DNA of 64,000 nucleotides from Pseudomonas sediminis (GTDB lineage Bacteria; Pseudomonadota; Gammaproteobacteria; Pseudomonadales; Pseudomonadaceae), in contig NZ_NIQU01000002.1 in NCBI RefSeq assembly GCF_002741105.1, positions 1 to 64,000 of the forward strand, written 5' to 3'. The translations under genes were made by a program, and so were the position numbers. Below are positions 18,702-27,524 of the stretch, one piece after another. How positions within the stretch are numbered: the first letter of the stretch is position 1; each line of letters opens with the position of its first letter. The notes beneath the pieces are model-generated. The model saw nothing but the letters and a program-made list of their open reading frames with translations. It was not told the DNA's origin and ran no database searches.

Positions 18702-19295
18702 TCACTTGTTATCGAGAAGGTGCTGCGTCTGCAGCAGAGCCTCTTCGAACGAATCGGTCGTGCGGGTGATCTTGGTCATCACACTGGCCCCCAACCACAG
18801 GGCATAGAGCCTCAGTGCCAACTGAGCGGGCGTAGCAACGATGGTGACCGTGCCCTCCTCCACACCTCTGCTGATCGCAGCCTCCAGCCGCTCGACGATC
18901 TGCGCGGTACCGCGCTGAAGTGCCAATCGCATCGGTTCGGAAAGATCGGCGACTTCAGCGCCCAACTTGACGGCCAGGCATTTACCGCACTCGACCTGAC
19001 TGGTCTGGTTGGAGATCCACAGTTGCCAGTAACGCATCAGCGCGTCGTGGGCGCTGGTTGCCGAGTCCTGAAAAATACGATCCATGTCAGCGAAATAGGT
19101 CTCGAAGTAGTGCTCCAGCAGCGCCGTGCCGAACGCGTCCTTCGAAGCGAAGTAGTGGTAGAAGGACCCCTTCGGCACACCCGCGGCATTCAGCACCTCG
19201 TTCAGCCCAACGGCAGAGAAACCTTTGCGGGCGATGATCGATTGAGCGGCGTCGAAAATACGCTGCCGGGTCTGGTTGCTGTCAGTGGTTGTCAT
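18702..19295 (-). CDS. nemR: NemR-like TetR-family repressor
   Basis: A 197-residue TetR regulator that aligns over its length with E. coli NemR. The DNA-binding part has AGVPKGSFYHYFASKDAFG, and the sensor part has KCLAVKLGAEVADLSEPMR. The redox residues of NemR fall at the same numbers: Cys106 and Lys175. NemR is inactivated by reactive electrophiles, methylglyoxal and hypochlorous acid. It heads the series DJ-1, ALDH, OYE and MFS on one strand. A TAGAC/GTCTA dyad lies 16 nt upstream, consistent with autorepression. Confidence 0.88.
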   Translation of the reverse strand: MTTTDSNQTRQRIFDAAQSIIARKGFSAVGLNEVLNAAGVPKGSFYHYFASKDAFGTALLEHYFETYFADMDRIFQDSATSAHDALMRYWQLWISNQTSQVECGKCLAVKLGAEVADLSEPMRLALQRGTAQIVERLEAAISRGVEEGTVTIVATPAQLALRLYALWLGASVMTKITRTTDSFEEALLQTQHLLDNK

Positions 19296-19310
19296 GGCTA
19301 TCCGTCTCAG

Positions 19311-19325
19311 TAGACCAGTCGTCTA
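19311..19325. promoter_or_regulatory. candidate NemR operator
   Basis: TAGAC, five nucleotides, GTCTA (TAGACCAGTCGTCTA). It lies 16 nt upstream of the nemR start codon, where an autorepressor would act, and also faces the divergent GlxA-type gene. As I recall, E. coli NemR boxes are TAGACC/GGTCTA dyads, which this resembles. Confidence 0.6.
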
Positions 19326-19467
19326 GTTCGTTGGGGCCATGTTAGGAATCGCCACCGACAGCAGCAATGTCATATCCGCAAGGATTTAGGACATGTACGG
19401 TAAGCCGATTGCGCAAACCAACTGGCCCTCCGACAATCGGTAAATGCCCGCAGAAAGGACGTGATCG

Positions 19468-20418
19468 ATGCATACCGTGGCGTTGGTGGTTTACCCGCAA
19501 TTCCAAGCGCTGAGCCTGTCGGTCGGTTCCGTATTCGAGTGCGCCAACCTTCTGCATGGCGAGCCGGTCTACGGATTCACCCTGGTATCGGAGACAGGTG
19601 GACCCGTGCTGTCGTCTCAGGGCTTCTCGGTCAATACCGAGGCTCTCGGCCTGGCTGGCTATGACACCATCATCGTCAGCGGCTACCTGGAATTGGGTGA
19701 ACCCAGTCCCGAACTGCTGACTTGCCTGTCCAGCGCCAGCTCGCAATCGCGGCGTATTGCATCACTGTGCACAGGTGTATTCGTACTCGCCGAAGCCGGC
19801 CTATTGGAGGGCAAACGGGTCACGACTCATTGGTTGCACGTACCCGAGTTCAAGAAACGTCACCCCACCGTCAGAATCGATGATGATCGACTGTTCGTGG
19901 TCGACGGGCAGATCTGGACGGGTGCAGGCATGAGTGCCGGAGTGGATCTTGCCCTGGCCATGGTCGAGAACGACCTGGGCCCTGACCTGGCCCGCCGCGT
20001 AGCTCGCAAACTGGTCATCGCCCAGCGCAGAGGCGCCGAGCAATCACAGCTTTCGGCGCTGCTGGAGATAGACCCGAAATCCGACCGCGTGCAACTGGCA
20101 ATGGCCTATGCGCGCGAAAACCTGCGCAGCGATCTGTCGGTCGAAGCTCTGGCAGATGTCGCGCGACTGAGCCCTCGCCAGTTCAGCCGGGTGTTTCGCG
20201 AGGAAACCGGAAAAACTCCAGCGAAAGCAGTCGAAAGACTGCGAGTAGAGGCCGCACGCGTGATGATGGAGACGAGCCGTCACCCCGTAGAAGTGATTGC
20301 TCGCGAGACCGGTTTTGGCGATCGAGAACGCATGCGCCAGGCGTTTCTGCGTGCCTATGGCAAGCCACCGCAGTTGATGCGAGACGAGCTGTACAAAACG
20401 GCTAACGAGACTGGCTGA
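19468..20418 (+). CDS. GlxA-family AraC-type transcriptional regulator
   Basis: A 316-residue regulator with an N-terminal DJ-1/PfpI-like domain (about 1-170) and a C-terminal AraC helix-turn-helix (about 215-310). The first domain keeps IASLCTGVFVLAEAGLL and VTTHWLH, typical of GlxA proteins. The second shows LADVARLSPRQFSRVFREET and FGDRERMRQAFLRAYG. The RBS AAGGA precedes the ATG. It is divergent from nemR, sharing a 172-nt region with the TAGAC/GTCTA dyad. Its ligand and targets are unknown. Confidence 0.9.
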   Translation: MHTVALVVYPQFQALSLSVGSVFECANLLHGEPVYGFTLVSETGGPVLSSQGFSVNTEALGLAGYDTIIVSGYLELGEPSPELLTCLSSASSQSRRIASLCTGVFVLAEAGLLEGKRVTTHWLHVPEFKKRHPTVRIDDDRLFVVDGQIWTGAGMSAGVDLALAMVENDLGPDLARRVARKLVIAQRRGAEQSQLSALLEIDPKSDRVQLAMAYARENLRSDLSVEALADVARLSPRQFSRVFREETGKTPAKAVERLRVEAARVMMETSRHPVEVIARETGFGDRERMRQAFLRAYGKPPQLMRDELYKTANETG

Positions 20419-20481
20419 ACACGCCGATTGGATCGTTCACCAACAGATATACCTGAGCTTGCTGCTGCAACCGCAATTCTT

Positions 20482-21063
20482 TCAGTAGCGCTCATTGCTC
20501 GTGGAAGCGTGAGCAGGAATGAGGCCTGACTCTCGATAGCTGTCGATCAGCTCGTCGAACAGTTTCAGGTCGACGCGGGTTCGTGCAATCAGTTGAGCAC
20601 CGGCAACCGCAGCGTAAATGGCGCCTGCGCGGCGCTCGACATCTTCCAGCCCTGCCTCAACTAATACCTGCGTCAGCCACTCCACGTTGATGTCTGCAAA
20701 CGCCTTGACCTCTCGCTCGACTTCTTCCGGCAGGTCTTCGTATTCCGCAGCCATGAAGCTGGCGAGGCAAAGTCTATTGCCGTTCTCCAACGATCTCCGA
20801 AAGAGCGACGGGTATGCACGCAAACAGCCGAGCGGGTCGGGATTCGACTCGCGTATCGATCGCAAGGCTTCGGCGGTTTCTCGCCAATAGCGTTCTGCGA
20901 CTGCGGCACCAAGGTCGGCCTTGCTCGCAAAGTGGTAGTAGATACTGGCGTTCTTCACGCCTACGGCTTCACCGATGCTACGGAAATTGATACCGCTGTA
21001 TCCATGCAACTGAGCCGCCGTTGTCGCAGCAGCCAGGATGGCTTCTCGAGCATTGCCAGTCAC
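20482..21063 (-). CDS. TetR-family transcriptional regulator
   Basis: A 193-residue TetR regulator with the helix-turn-helix INFRSIGEAVGVKNASIYYH and a ligand domain of normal length. A GTG start at 21063 is preferred because GAGGAA is 6 nt upstream; the TTG two codons earlier sits right on that site. It is divergent from a glutathione S-transferase gene, and the region between contains two palindromes that are good operator candidates, so it probably represses the GST and itself. Confidence 0.9.
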   Translation of the reverse strand: MTGNAREAILAAATTAAQLHGYSGINFRSIGEAVGVKNASIYYHFASKADLGAAVAERYWRETAEALRSIRESNPDPLGCLRAYPSLFRRSLENGNRLCLASFMAAEYEDLPEEVEREVKAFADINVEWLTQVLVEAGLEDVERRAGAIYAAVAGAQLIARTRVDLKLFDELIDSYRESGLIPAHASTSNERY

Positions 21064-21085
21064 GATCAATTCCTCACACCTTCGA

Positions 21086-21102
21086 TAGACCTTGGCAGTC
21101 TA
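21086..21102. promoter_or_regulatory. TAGAC/GTCTA dyad
   Basis: TAGAC, seven nucleotides, GTCTA, 23 nt upstream of the TetR start. The arms are identical to those of the candidate NemR operator at 19311-19325, but the spacer is 2 nt longer. It could link this gene pair to NemR, or be coincidence. Confidence 0.35.
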
Positions 21103-21113
21103 CTGCTGCGCCT

Positions 21114-21137
21114 CCTACCTGCCAACTGGAAGGTAGG
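21114..21137. promoter_or_regulatory. TetR operator 1 in the TetR/GST divergent region
   Basis: Perfect 7-bp arms CCTACCT and AGGTAGG with a 10-nt spacer containing CCAACTGG. It directly precedes a TTGACA hexamer (21140-21145) that could be the GST -35 element. Confidence 0.65.
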
Positions 21138-21171
21138 GATTGACAGGGTGTATTTTCTCACACAATCTTTA

Positions 21172-21191
21172 CCTACCAACTGACAGGTAGG
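21172..21191. promoter_or_regulatory. TetR operator 2 in the TetR/GST divergent region
   Basis: Arms CCTACC and GGTAGG with an 8-nt spacer (AACTGACA). It is a second copy of the arm sequence of the 21114-21137 site. It sits between the likely GST promoter and the GST start codon, and its right arm overlaps the ribosome binding site of the 21199 start. Confidence 0.65.
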
Positions 21192-21198
21192 CATCCCC

Positions 21199-21900
21199 AT
21201 GACTCTTACATCTCGCAACTCAGACATATCCGTTCTCCCTGCAATGAAAATCCACGACTGGTTCGATGGCCCGTACCCCGCTCGCGTGCGAATCGCCTTG
21301 GCGGAGAAAGGACTGCTTGACCATGTCGAGTTCATCTCAGTCAACCTGTGGAAGGGGGAGCATAAGAAACCGGAGTTCCTGGCAATCAATTACTCAGGAA
21401 CACTGCCGGTGTTGGAGCTCGATGACGGCACGCTCATTGCCGAATGCACAGCGATCACCCAATACCTGGACGCACTCGACGGTAACCCCACGCTTACTGG
21501 GCAGACGGCAAAAGAGAAAGGCCTCATTCATATGATGACAAAACGCGCTGAAATCGAATTTCTCGATGCGGTCAGCGTTTACTTTCATCACTCAACGCCA
21601 GGGTTGGGGGCAGACGTGGAGCTATACCAAAACCCTGAGTGGGGAAATCGCATGCGCGATAAAGCCATCAGGGGGATGCACTACTTCAACGGCGTGCTTG
21701 AACAACAGTCCTTCGTTGCCGGTGCCACCTTCTCCATGGCAGATATTGCGGTGCTCGGGGGGATGATCTTCGCGTCATTGGTCAAGCTTGCCGTACCCGA
21801 TGAATGTGCAGCTCTACGAGCCTGGCACGCTCGCATGCAAGAAAGGCCAAGTGTTAGGGAGTGGCGAACGATGGTGGCAAATAACGCACCGAGAGCATGA
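21199..21900 (+). CDS. glutathione S-transferase family protein
   Basis: A 233-residue GST with an N-terminal thioredoxin-like domain (IHDWFDGPYPARVRIALAEK, then SGTLPVLELDDGTLIAECTA with the cis-Pro) and an all-helical C-terminal domain. It would conjugate glutathione to electrophiles in the cytoplasm. The start at 21199 has AGGTAGG upstream; a second ATG at 21244 (MKIHDWF) would give a more typical N-terminus. It is divergent from a TetR regulator. Its composition is visibly more AT-rich than the core genes, which fits transfer. Confidence 0.88.
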   Translation: MTLTSRNSDISVLPAMKIHDWFDGPYPARVRIALAEKGLLDHVEFISVNLWKGEHKKPEFLAINYSGTLPVLELDDGTLIAECTAITQYLDALDGNPTLTGQTAKEKGLIHMMTKRAEIEFLDAVSVYFHHSTPGLGADVELYQNPEWGNRMRDKAIRGMHYFNGVLEQQSFVAGATFSMADIAVLGGMIFASLVKLAVPDECAALRAWHARMQERPSVREWRTMVANNAPRA

Positions 21901-21955
21901 AGGCTAAAGCATCATTCCTGGTCGCCGCCGGGCACTTTTGCGCAGCCCAAAAACA

Positions 21956-21988
21956 AAAACGGCCAGTGATTGCTCAACTGGCCGTTTT
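21956..21988 (-). terminator. bidirectional terminator between GST and tRNA-Pro
   Basis: A 12-bp stem, AAAACGGCCAGT/ACTGGCCGTTTT, with a 9-nt loop. A-rich and T-rich flanks on both sides allow termination of tRNA-Pro on the minus strand and of the GST gene on the plus strand. Confidence 0.85.
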
Positions 21989-22000
21989 CGTTGGAGTTTT

Positions 22001-22077
22001 TGGTCGGGACGGAGTGATTCGAACACTCGACCCCTTGCACCCCATGCAAGTGCGCTACCGGGCTGCGCTACGCCCCG
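22001..22077 (-). tRNA. tRNA-Pro(GGG)
   Basis: A 77-nt cloverleaf on the minus strand. The acceptor stem CGGGGCG pairs with CGTCCCG, the anticodon loop ATGGGGT sits between CTTGC and GCAAG giving anticodon GGG, the T-loop GTTCGAATC is normal, and CCA is encoded. It reads CCC codons. It borders the accessory block on the left and core translation genes on the right, a common integration position. Confidence 0.95.
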
Positions 22078-22109
22078 ACGATGCTTTCGGGTGACCGAAA
22101 GCGGGAGGA

Positions 22110-22139
22110 ACTATACATTAAGCTTTTGAAATAAGGCAA
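22110..22139 (-). promoter_or_regulatory. tRNA-Pro promoter
   Basis: Minus-strand TTGCCT (22139-22134), 18-nt spacer, TATAGT (22115-22110), then a GC-rich discriminator (TCCTCCCGC). The tRNA 5' end lies about 33 nt downstream. A hairpin (22083-22102) falls in the short leader and may also end merR transcription. Confidence 0.65.
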
Positions 22140-22152
22140 CTTTTTCTTAGCC

Positions 22153-22509
22153 CTACTTCTTCAGCACGTGCAAAACGTCCTCGAGCTCGGCGATCATCTG
22201 TTTGATCAACTGACGATACTGAGTGGTGTCGTCTTTGGCTTCGTCACCAGAAAGACGCTGGCGTGCGCCACCGATGGTGAAGCCTTGATCGTACAGAAGC
22301 GCACGAATCTGCCGAATCATCAGCACATCCTGACGCTGGTAATAGCGACGGTTGCCCCGCCGCTTTACCGGGTTCAGTTGTGGGAATTCCTGTTCCCAGT
22401 AACGTAGAACGTGGGGCTTGACCGCGCAGAGTTCACTGACCTCACCAATGGTGAAGTAGCGTTTGCCGGGAATTGCCGGTAGTTCGTCGTTATGACTTGG
22501 TTCCAGCAT
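22153..22509 (-). CDS. MerR-family transcriptional regulator
   Basis: A 118-residue protein with an N-terminal MerR winged helix: [20 protein letters not shown] followed by [20 protein letters not shown]. It lacks the Cys residues of metal-sensing MerR proteins, and the C-terminal part is short and helical. It corresponds to the conserved pseudomonad gene next to ihfA (PA2737 in P. aeruginosa). Its start overlaps the end of ihfA by 20 nt, so the two are co-transcribed. The targets are unknown. Confidence 0.9.
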   Translation of the reverse strand: MLEPSHNDELPAIPGKRYFTIGEVSELCAVKPHVLRYWEQEFPQLNPVKRRGNRRYYQRQDVLMIRQIRALLYDQGFTIGGARQRLSGDEAKDDTTQYRQLIKQMIAELEDVLHVLKK

Positions 22510-22792
22510 AGGCCTCGACCCTGGCTTTCAATTTTTGCCCTGGACGAAAAGTGACCACACGGCGAGCCGTGATTGGAATCTCTTCCCCTGTTTTCGGGTT
22601 ACGGCCGGGTCGCTGGCGCTTATCGCGCAAGTCGAAGTTGCCGAACCCGGACAGCTTGACCTGTTCGTTCAGCTCAAGAGCCTGGCGGATCTCTTCAAAA
22701 AACAGCTCCACGAGTTCCTTGGCTTCCCGTTTGTTCAGGCCGAGCTCTTCATACAGACGTTCCGCCATCTCAGCTTTCGTCAGAGCCCCCAT
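22490..22792 (-). CDS. ihfA: integration host factor subunit alpha
   Basis: A 100-residue IHF alpha subunit, half of the DNA-bending heterodimer. The N-terminus [20 protein letters not shown] and the beta-arm region [16 protein letters not shown] are those of IhfA. It lies 3 nt after the pheT stop in the conserved pheST-ihfA operon, and its 3' end overlaps the MerR gene. Confidence 0.97.
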   Translation of the reverse strand: MGALTKAEMAERLYEELGLNKREAKELVELFFEEIRQALELNEQVKLSGFGNFDLRDKRQRPGRNPKTGEEIPITARRVVTFRPGQKLKARVEAYAGTKS

Positions 22793-22795
22793 ACG

Positions 22796-25174
22796 CTACT
22801 TCCTTAACGTGGCGTTGAACCTTTGTTCGAGGCAGGTGAGGATATTTTGCGTAGTAGTACTCACCTCATCGTCATTAAGAGTGCGCGATGGATGTTGCCA
22901 GGTCAAGCCGACGGCAAGGCTTTTTCTAAGCGGATCAATGCCTTTACCGTGATAGACGTCAAATAGCTTGAGGTCTGTCAGCCATTCTCCCGCCGTTTCA
23001 CGGATTGCGCCCAGCACAGCCTCGGCTGGCTGCTCGCGATCAACCAGCAGCGCCAGGTCGCGACGCACTTCAGGGAAGCGCGACAACTCGCTGAACGCCG
23101 GCATGCGGCCAGCAGCCACTTCAGCCAGGACCAGCTCGAAGAGGAACACCGACTGATCCAGGCCCAATGTCTTGGCCAACTCAGGATGCAGAGCCCCCAT
23201 GAAACCAACTAGGCGCCCTTCCCGTTCGATGCGAGCAGTCTGGCCCGGGTGCAGAGCAGGATGCTCGCCCGGCACGAAGCTGAAAGCATCAGCTGCACCG
23301 GCATAACCCAGCAGCGCCTCGACATCGGCCTTCAGATCATAGAAGTCGACGCTATCACGACTGTTGGCCCAACCTTCGGGCAGGCGGCTGCCGGTGATCA
23401 CGCCAGCGAGCATGGCTTCTTGCTGCAGACCTTCCAGCTGACCAACAAAACGCAGGCCGCTCTCGAACAGACGCACGCGCGACTGCTGGCGATTGAGGTT
23501 GTGCTGTAGTGCCTTGACCAGACCTGGCCACAGCGAGGAACGCATGGCGGCCATATCGGCAGAGATCGGATTGGCCAGTTGCAGCGGCTCTACGCCAGGC
23601 GTAAAGAGCTCGAAGAGTTTCGGGTCGATGAAGCTGTAGGTGATCGCTTCCTGATAACCGCGGGCGACCAGCAGACGACGCAGTGCCGGCAGTTCGGCAC
23701 GCGCTTCGGCTTTGGTCTGCGGCGCCAGGCGAGCTTGCGGGTAGCGTACCGGCAGACGGTTGTAGCCATACAGGCGACCCAGCTCTTCGATCAGGTCCAC
23801 TTCCAGGCTGATGTCGAAGCGATGACTCGGCACGCTGACCAGCCACTGGCCGGCCCCCTGAGCGCTGACGCCCAGCCCCAGTGCAGTGAGCAGACGCTCG
23901 ACCTCGACGCCATCCATGTCCATGCCCAACATCTGGCTGATACGCTCGGCACGCAGGGTGATCGGCGCCACGCTAGGCAGGTCCGCCTCGCTACTCGCTT
24001 CGATGATCGGGCCTGCTTCGCCGCCGACGATTTCCAGCAGCAGCGCAGTAGCACGCTCCATTGCCTGACGTGCCAGCTGCGAGTCCACACCACGTTCGAA
24101 GCGGTGCGAGGCGTCGGTATGCAAGCCGTAGGAACGAGCCTTACCAGCGACAGCGATGTTGTCGAAGAAGGCGCTTTCCAGGAACAGATCCCGGGTATTG
24201 TCGCTCACACCGCTGTGCTCACCGCCCATCACGCCGGCGATGGCCAGCGCGCGGCCATGATCAGCGATGACCAGAGTATCGGCACGCAGGCTGACTTCCT
24301 GGCCGTCGAGCAACACCAGCTTCTCGCCCTCTTCAGCCATGCGCACGCGAATGCCGCCATTGATTTCGGCGAGGTCGAAGGCGTGCATCGGCTGGCCCAG
24401 CTCGAGCATCACGTAGTTGGTGATGTCCACCGCCGCATCGATGCTGCGAATATCGGAACGACGCAGGCGCTCGACCATCCACAGCGGGGTCGAGCGAGAC
24501 AGATCGACGTTACGCACCACGCGACCGAGGTAACGCGGGCATGCCTTGGGCGCGAGCACCTCGACAGGGCGCACTTCGTCATGCGCAGGCGCAACGGCGT
24601 CGATAGCGACTGGCGAAACGGAAGCGCTGTACATGGCGCCTACTTCCCGAGCCAGGCCGGCGAGCGACAGGCAGTCACCACGGTTAGGGGTCAGGCCGAT
24701 CTCGATGCTGGCGTCGTCCAGTTGCAGGTGGGAGCGAATGTCGCTACCTACCGGCGCATCGGCCGCCAGTTCCATCAGGCCGCTGTTGTCTTCGCTGATC
24801 TGGAGTTCGGAAGCCGAGCACAGCATGCCCTGGGATTCCACGCCGCGCAGTTTGGCCTTCTTGATCTTGAAGTCGCCCGGCAGCTCGGCACCGATCATGG
24901 CGAACGGAATCTTGATGCCGGCGCGGGCATTGGGCGCGCCGCAAACGACCCGGAAGGTCTCAGCACCATTGCTCACCTGGCATACGCGCAGCTTGTCGGC
25001 GTCCGGGTGTTGTTCGGCACTGAGAATCTCACCGACCACGATGCCACTGAAAGCACCGGCTACCGGTTGCACCGCGTCGACTTCAAGGCCGACCATGGAC
25101 AGGCGTGCGACCAGATCTTCGCGGGATACGTCGGGATTCACCCAACTGCGCAGCCATTGTTCACTGAATTTCAT
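22796..25174 (-). CDS. pheT: phenylalanyl-tRNA synthetase beta subunit
   Basis: The 792-residue beta subunit of the (alpha-beta)2 enzyme that charges tRNA-Phe. In order: an N-terminal tRNA-binding domain (about 40-150), the B3/B4 editing domain, B5, the catalytic-like core, and the C-terminal FDX-ACB anticodon-binding domain ending in SRTLNDDEVSTTTQNILTCL. The length is normal. It lies 44 nt after pheS. Confidence 0.97.
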   Translation of the reverse strand: MKFSEQWLRSWVNPDVSREDLVARLSMVGLEVDAVQPVAGAFSGIVVGEILSAEQHPDADKLRVCQVSNGAETFRVVCGAPNARAGIKIPFAMIGAELPGDFKIKKAKLRGVESQGMLCSASELQISEDNSGLMELAADAPVGSDIRSHLQLDDASIEIGLTPNRGDCLSLAGLAREVGAMYSASVSPVAIDAVAPAHDEVRPVEVLAPKACPRYLGRVVRNVDLSRSTPLWMVERLRRSDIRSIDAAVDITNYVMLELGQPMHAFDLAEINGGIRVRMAEEGEKLVLLDGQEVSLRADTLVIADHGRALAIAGVMGGEHSGVSDNTRDLFLESAFFDNIAVAGKARSYGLHTDASHRFERGVDSQLARQAMERATALLLEIVGGEAGPIIEASSEADLPSVAPITLRAERISQMLGMDMDGVEVERLLTALGLGVSAQGAGQWLVSVPSHRFDISLEVDLIEELGRLYGYNRLPVRYPQARLAPQTKAEARAELPALRRLLVARGYQEAITYSFIDPKLFELFTPGVEPLQLANPISADMAAMRSSLWPGLVKALQHNLNRQQSRVRLFESGLRFVGQLEGLQQEAMLAGVITGSRLPEGWANSRDSVDFYDLKADVEALLGYAGAADAFSFVPGEHPALHPGQTARIEREGRLVGFMGALHPELAKTLGLDQSVFLFELVLAEVAAGRMPAFSELSRFPEVRRDLALLVDREQPAEAVLGAIRETAGEWLTDLKLFDVYHGKGIDPLRKSLAVGLTWQHPSRTLNDDEVSTTTQNILTCLEQRFNATLRK

Positions 25175-25218
25175 GTTGTCTGTTCTCCTTAAACGAATTC
25201 GATCACGAGTGGCGGCTG

Positions 25219-26235
<1,017 letters not shown>

Positions 26236-26255
26236 TTACAGACTCCAGATACGAA

Positions 26256-26288
26256 ATAGGGGAAGAGCTGTTAAGGCTCTTCCCCTAT
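26256..26288 (-). terminator. hairpin between rplT and pheS (partial terminator or attenuator)
   Basis: A perfect 13-bp stem, ATAGGGGAAGAGC/GCTCTTCCCCTAT, with a 7-nt loop. The following minus-strand sequence (TTCGTATC) is only weakly T-rich. A second short stem (26301-26318) lies between it and rplT. E. coli controls pheST by a leader peptide, but I found no Phe-rich leader here. Confidence 0.6.
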
Positions 26289-26331
26289 CTTTGACGTTGC
26301 CACCGGGCGAACCCGGTGATTGTCGGGGGAC

Positions 26332-26688
26332 TTAAGCCAGAACGGCCTTAGCTTTCTCGACAATCGCAGCAAACGCCGCTTTTTCGTTCACTGCCAGATC
26401 AGCCAGAACCTTACGGTCGATTTCGATCGACGCTTTCTTCAGGCCAGCGATCAGACGGCTGTAGGACAGACCGTTGACGCGAGCACCAGCGTTGATACGA
26501 GCGATCCACAGTGCGCGGAACTGACGTTTTTTCTGACGACGGTCACGGTAGGCATATTGACCAGCCTTGATGACAGCCTGCTTGGCAACACGGAACACGC
26601 GCGAACGAGCGCCGTAGTAGCCTTTAGCCAGTTTCAGAATCTTTTTGTGACGAGCACGAGCGATAACGCCACGCTTAACACGAGCCAT
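26332..26688 (-). CDS. rplT: 50S ribosomal protein L20
   Basis: A 118-residue L20, rich in Lys and Arg, with the typical [20 protein letters not shown] start and [12 protein letters not shown]20 binds 23S rRNA in early 50S assembly and in enterobacteria represses rpmI-rplT translation. It lies 30 nt downstream of rpmI. Confidence 0.98.
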   Translation of the reverse strand: MARVKRGVIARARHKKILKLAKGYYGARSRVFRVAKQAVIKAGQYAYRDRRQKKRQFRALWIARINAGARVNGLSYSRLIAGLKKASIEIDRKVLADLAVNEKAAFAAIVEKAKAVLA

Positions 26689-26718
26689 GAGTAATTACCT
26701 CTAAGTATCTTGACCGAA

Positions 26719-26913
26719 TTAACGAACGCGCAGCATGCGCTCGACTTTAGCTTTGTCCGACGGACCGATCAGCGAACTGCCACGCAGCTGGCGCTTACGT
26801 TTCGTGGACATCTTGGTCAGGATGTGGCTCTTGAAAGCGTGCTTGTGCTTGAAGCCTGTAGCAGTCTTCAGGAAGCGCTTTGCAGCACCGCTCTTGGTTT
26901 TCATTTTTGGCAT
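26719..26913 (-). CDS. rpmI: 50S ribosomal protein L35
   Basis: A 64-residue L35 starting [20 protein letters not shown]. It is small and very basic, with normal length. It is placed between infC and rplT as in other gammaproteobacteria, where L20 can control its translation. Confidence 0.98.
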   Translation of the reverse strand: MPKMKTKSGAAKRFLKTATGFKHKHAFKSHILTKMSTKRKRQLRGSSLIGPSDKAKVERMLRVR

Positions 26914-26973
26914 GTTTTGTACTCCGCATTCATTAACTACTGATAACCATCAGGCCTGCCAGTGCCCGGTAGA

Positions 26974-27519
26974 TTATTTACGCTTCTTGGGTGCGATAAC
27001 CATCATCAGCTGGCGTCCTTCCAGCTTAGGATGCTGTTCTACGGTGCCAAGCTCGATCAGGTCTTGTTCGACCCGTTTGAGCAGCTCCATACCCAGCTCC
27101 TGGTGAGCCATCTCACGACCGCGGAATCTCAGAGATACCTTGGCCTTGTCCCCATCTTCAAGGAAACGTACCAGGTTGCGTAGTTTTACCTGGTAATCCC
27201 CCTCTTCCGTCCCTGGACGAAACTTGATTTCTTTGATCTGCTGCTGGTGCTGATTCTTCTTGGCGATAGCAGCCTGCTTCTTCTTCTCGAACAGGTGCTT
27301 GCCGTAGTCCATGATGCGGCAAACGGGTGGCACTGCATCAGCTGAGATCTCTACCAGATCCAGCTTGGCTTCTTCAGCCACGCGCAATGCCTCATCGATC
27401 GAAACAATACCGACCTGCTCGCCGTCAGCGCCAATCAGGCGCACTTCACGAGCGGTGATGTTTTCGTTGATCGGCGCCTTAGGGGCGGCCCGCTTGTCCT
27501 GTCTCATTTCACGCTTAAT
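26974..27519 (-). CDS. infC: translation initiation factor IF-3, AUU start
   Basis: IF-3 (181 residues) keeps the ribosomal subunits apart and checks the start codon. The start is ATT at 27519, not the in-frame ATG at 27507: ATT is 8 nt after GGAG and gives the conserved [20 protein letters not shown] beginning. The rare AUU start is the classic basis of infC autoregulation, since IF-3 itself rejects non-AUG starts. The ATT lies only 5 nt after the thrS stop. N- and C-terminal domains are complete, ending [14 protein letters not shown]. Confidence 0.95.
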   Translation of the reverse strand: MKREMRQDKRAAPKAPINENITAREVRLIGADGEQVGIVSIDEALRVAEEAKLDLVEISADAVPPVCRIMDYGKHLFEKKKQAAIAKKNQHQQQIKEIKFRPGTEEGDYQVKLRNLVRFLEDGDKAKVSLRFRGREMAHQELGMELLKRVEQDLIELGTVEQHPKLEGRQLMMVIAPKKRK

Positions 27520-27524
27520 AGTTA

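Noticed and set aside
26236..26331. PheM-like leader peptide for pheST attenuation
   Set aside because: No small frame with a run of Phe codons is seen between rplT and pheS; only hairpins are present.
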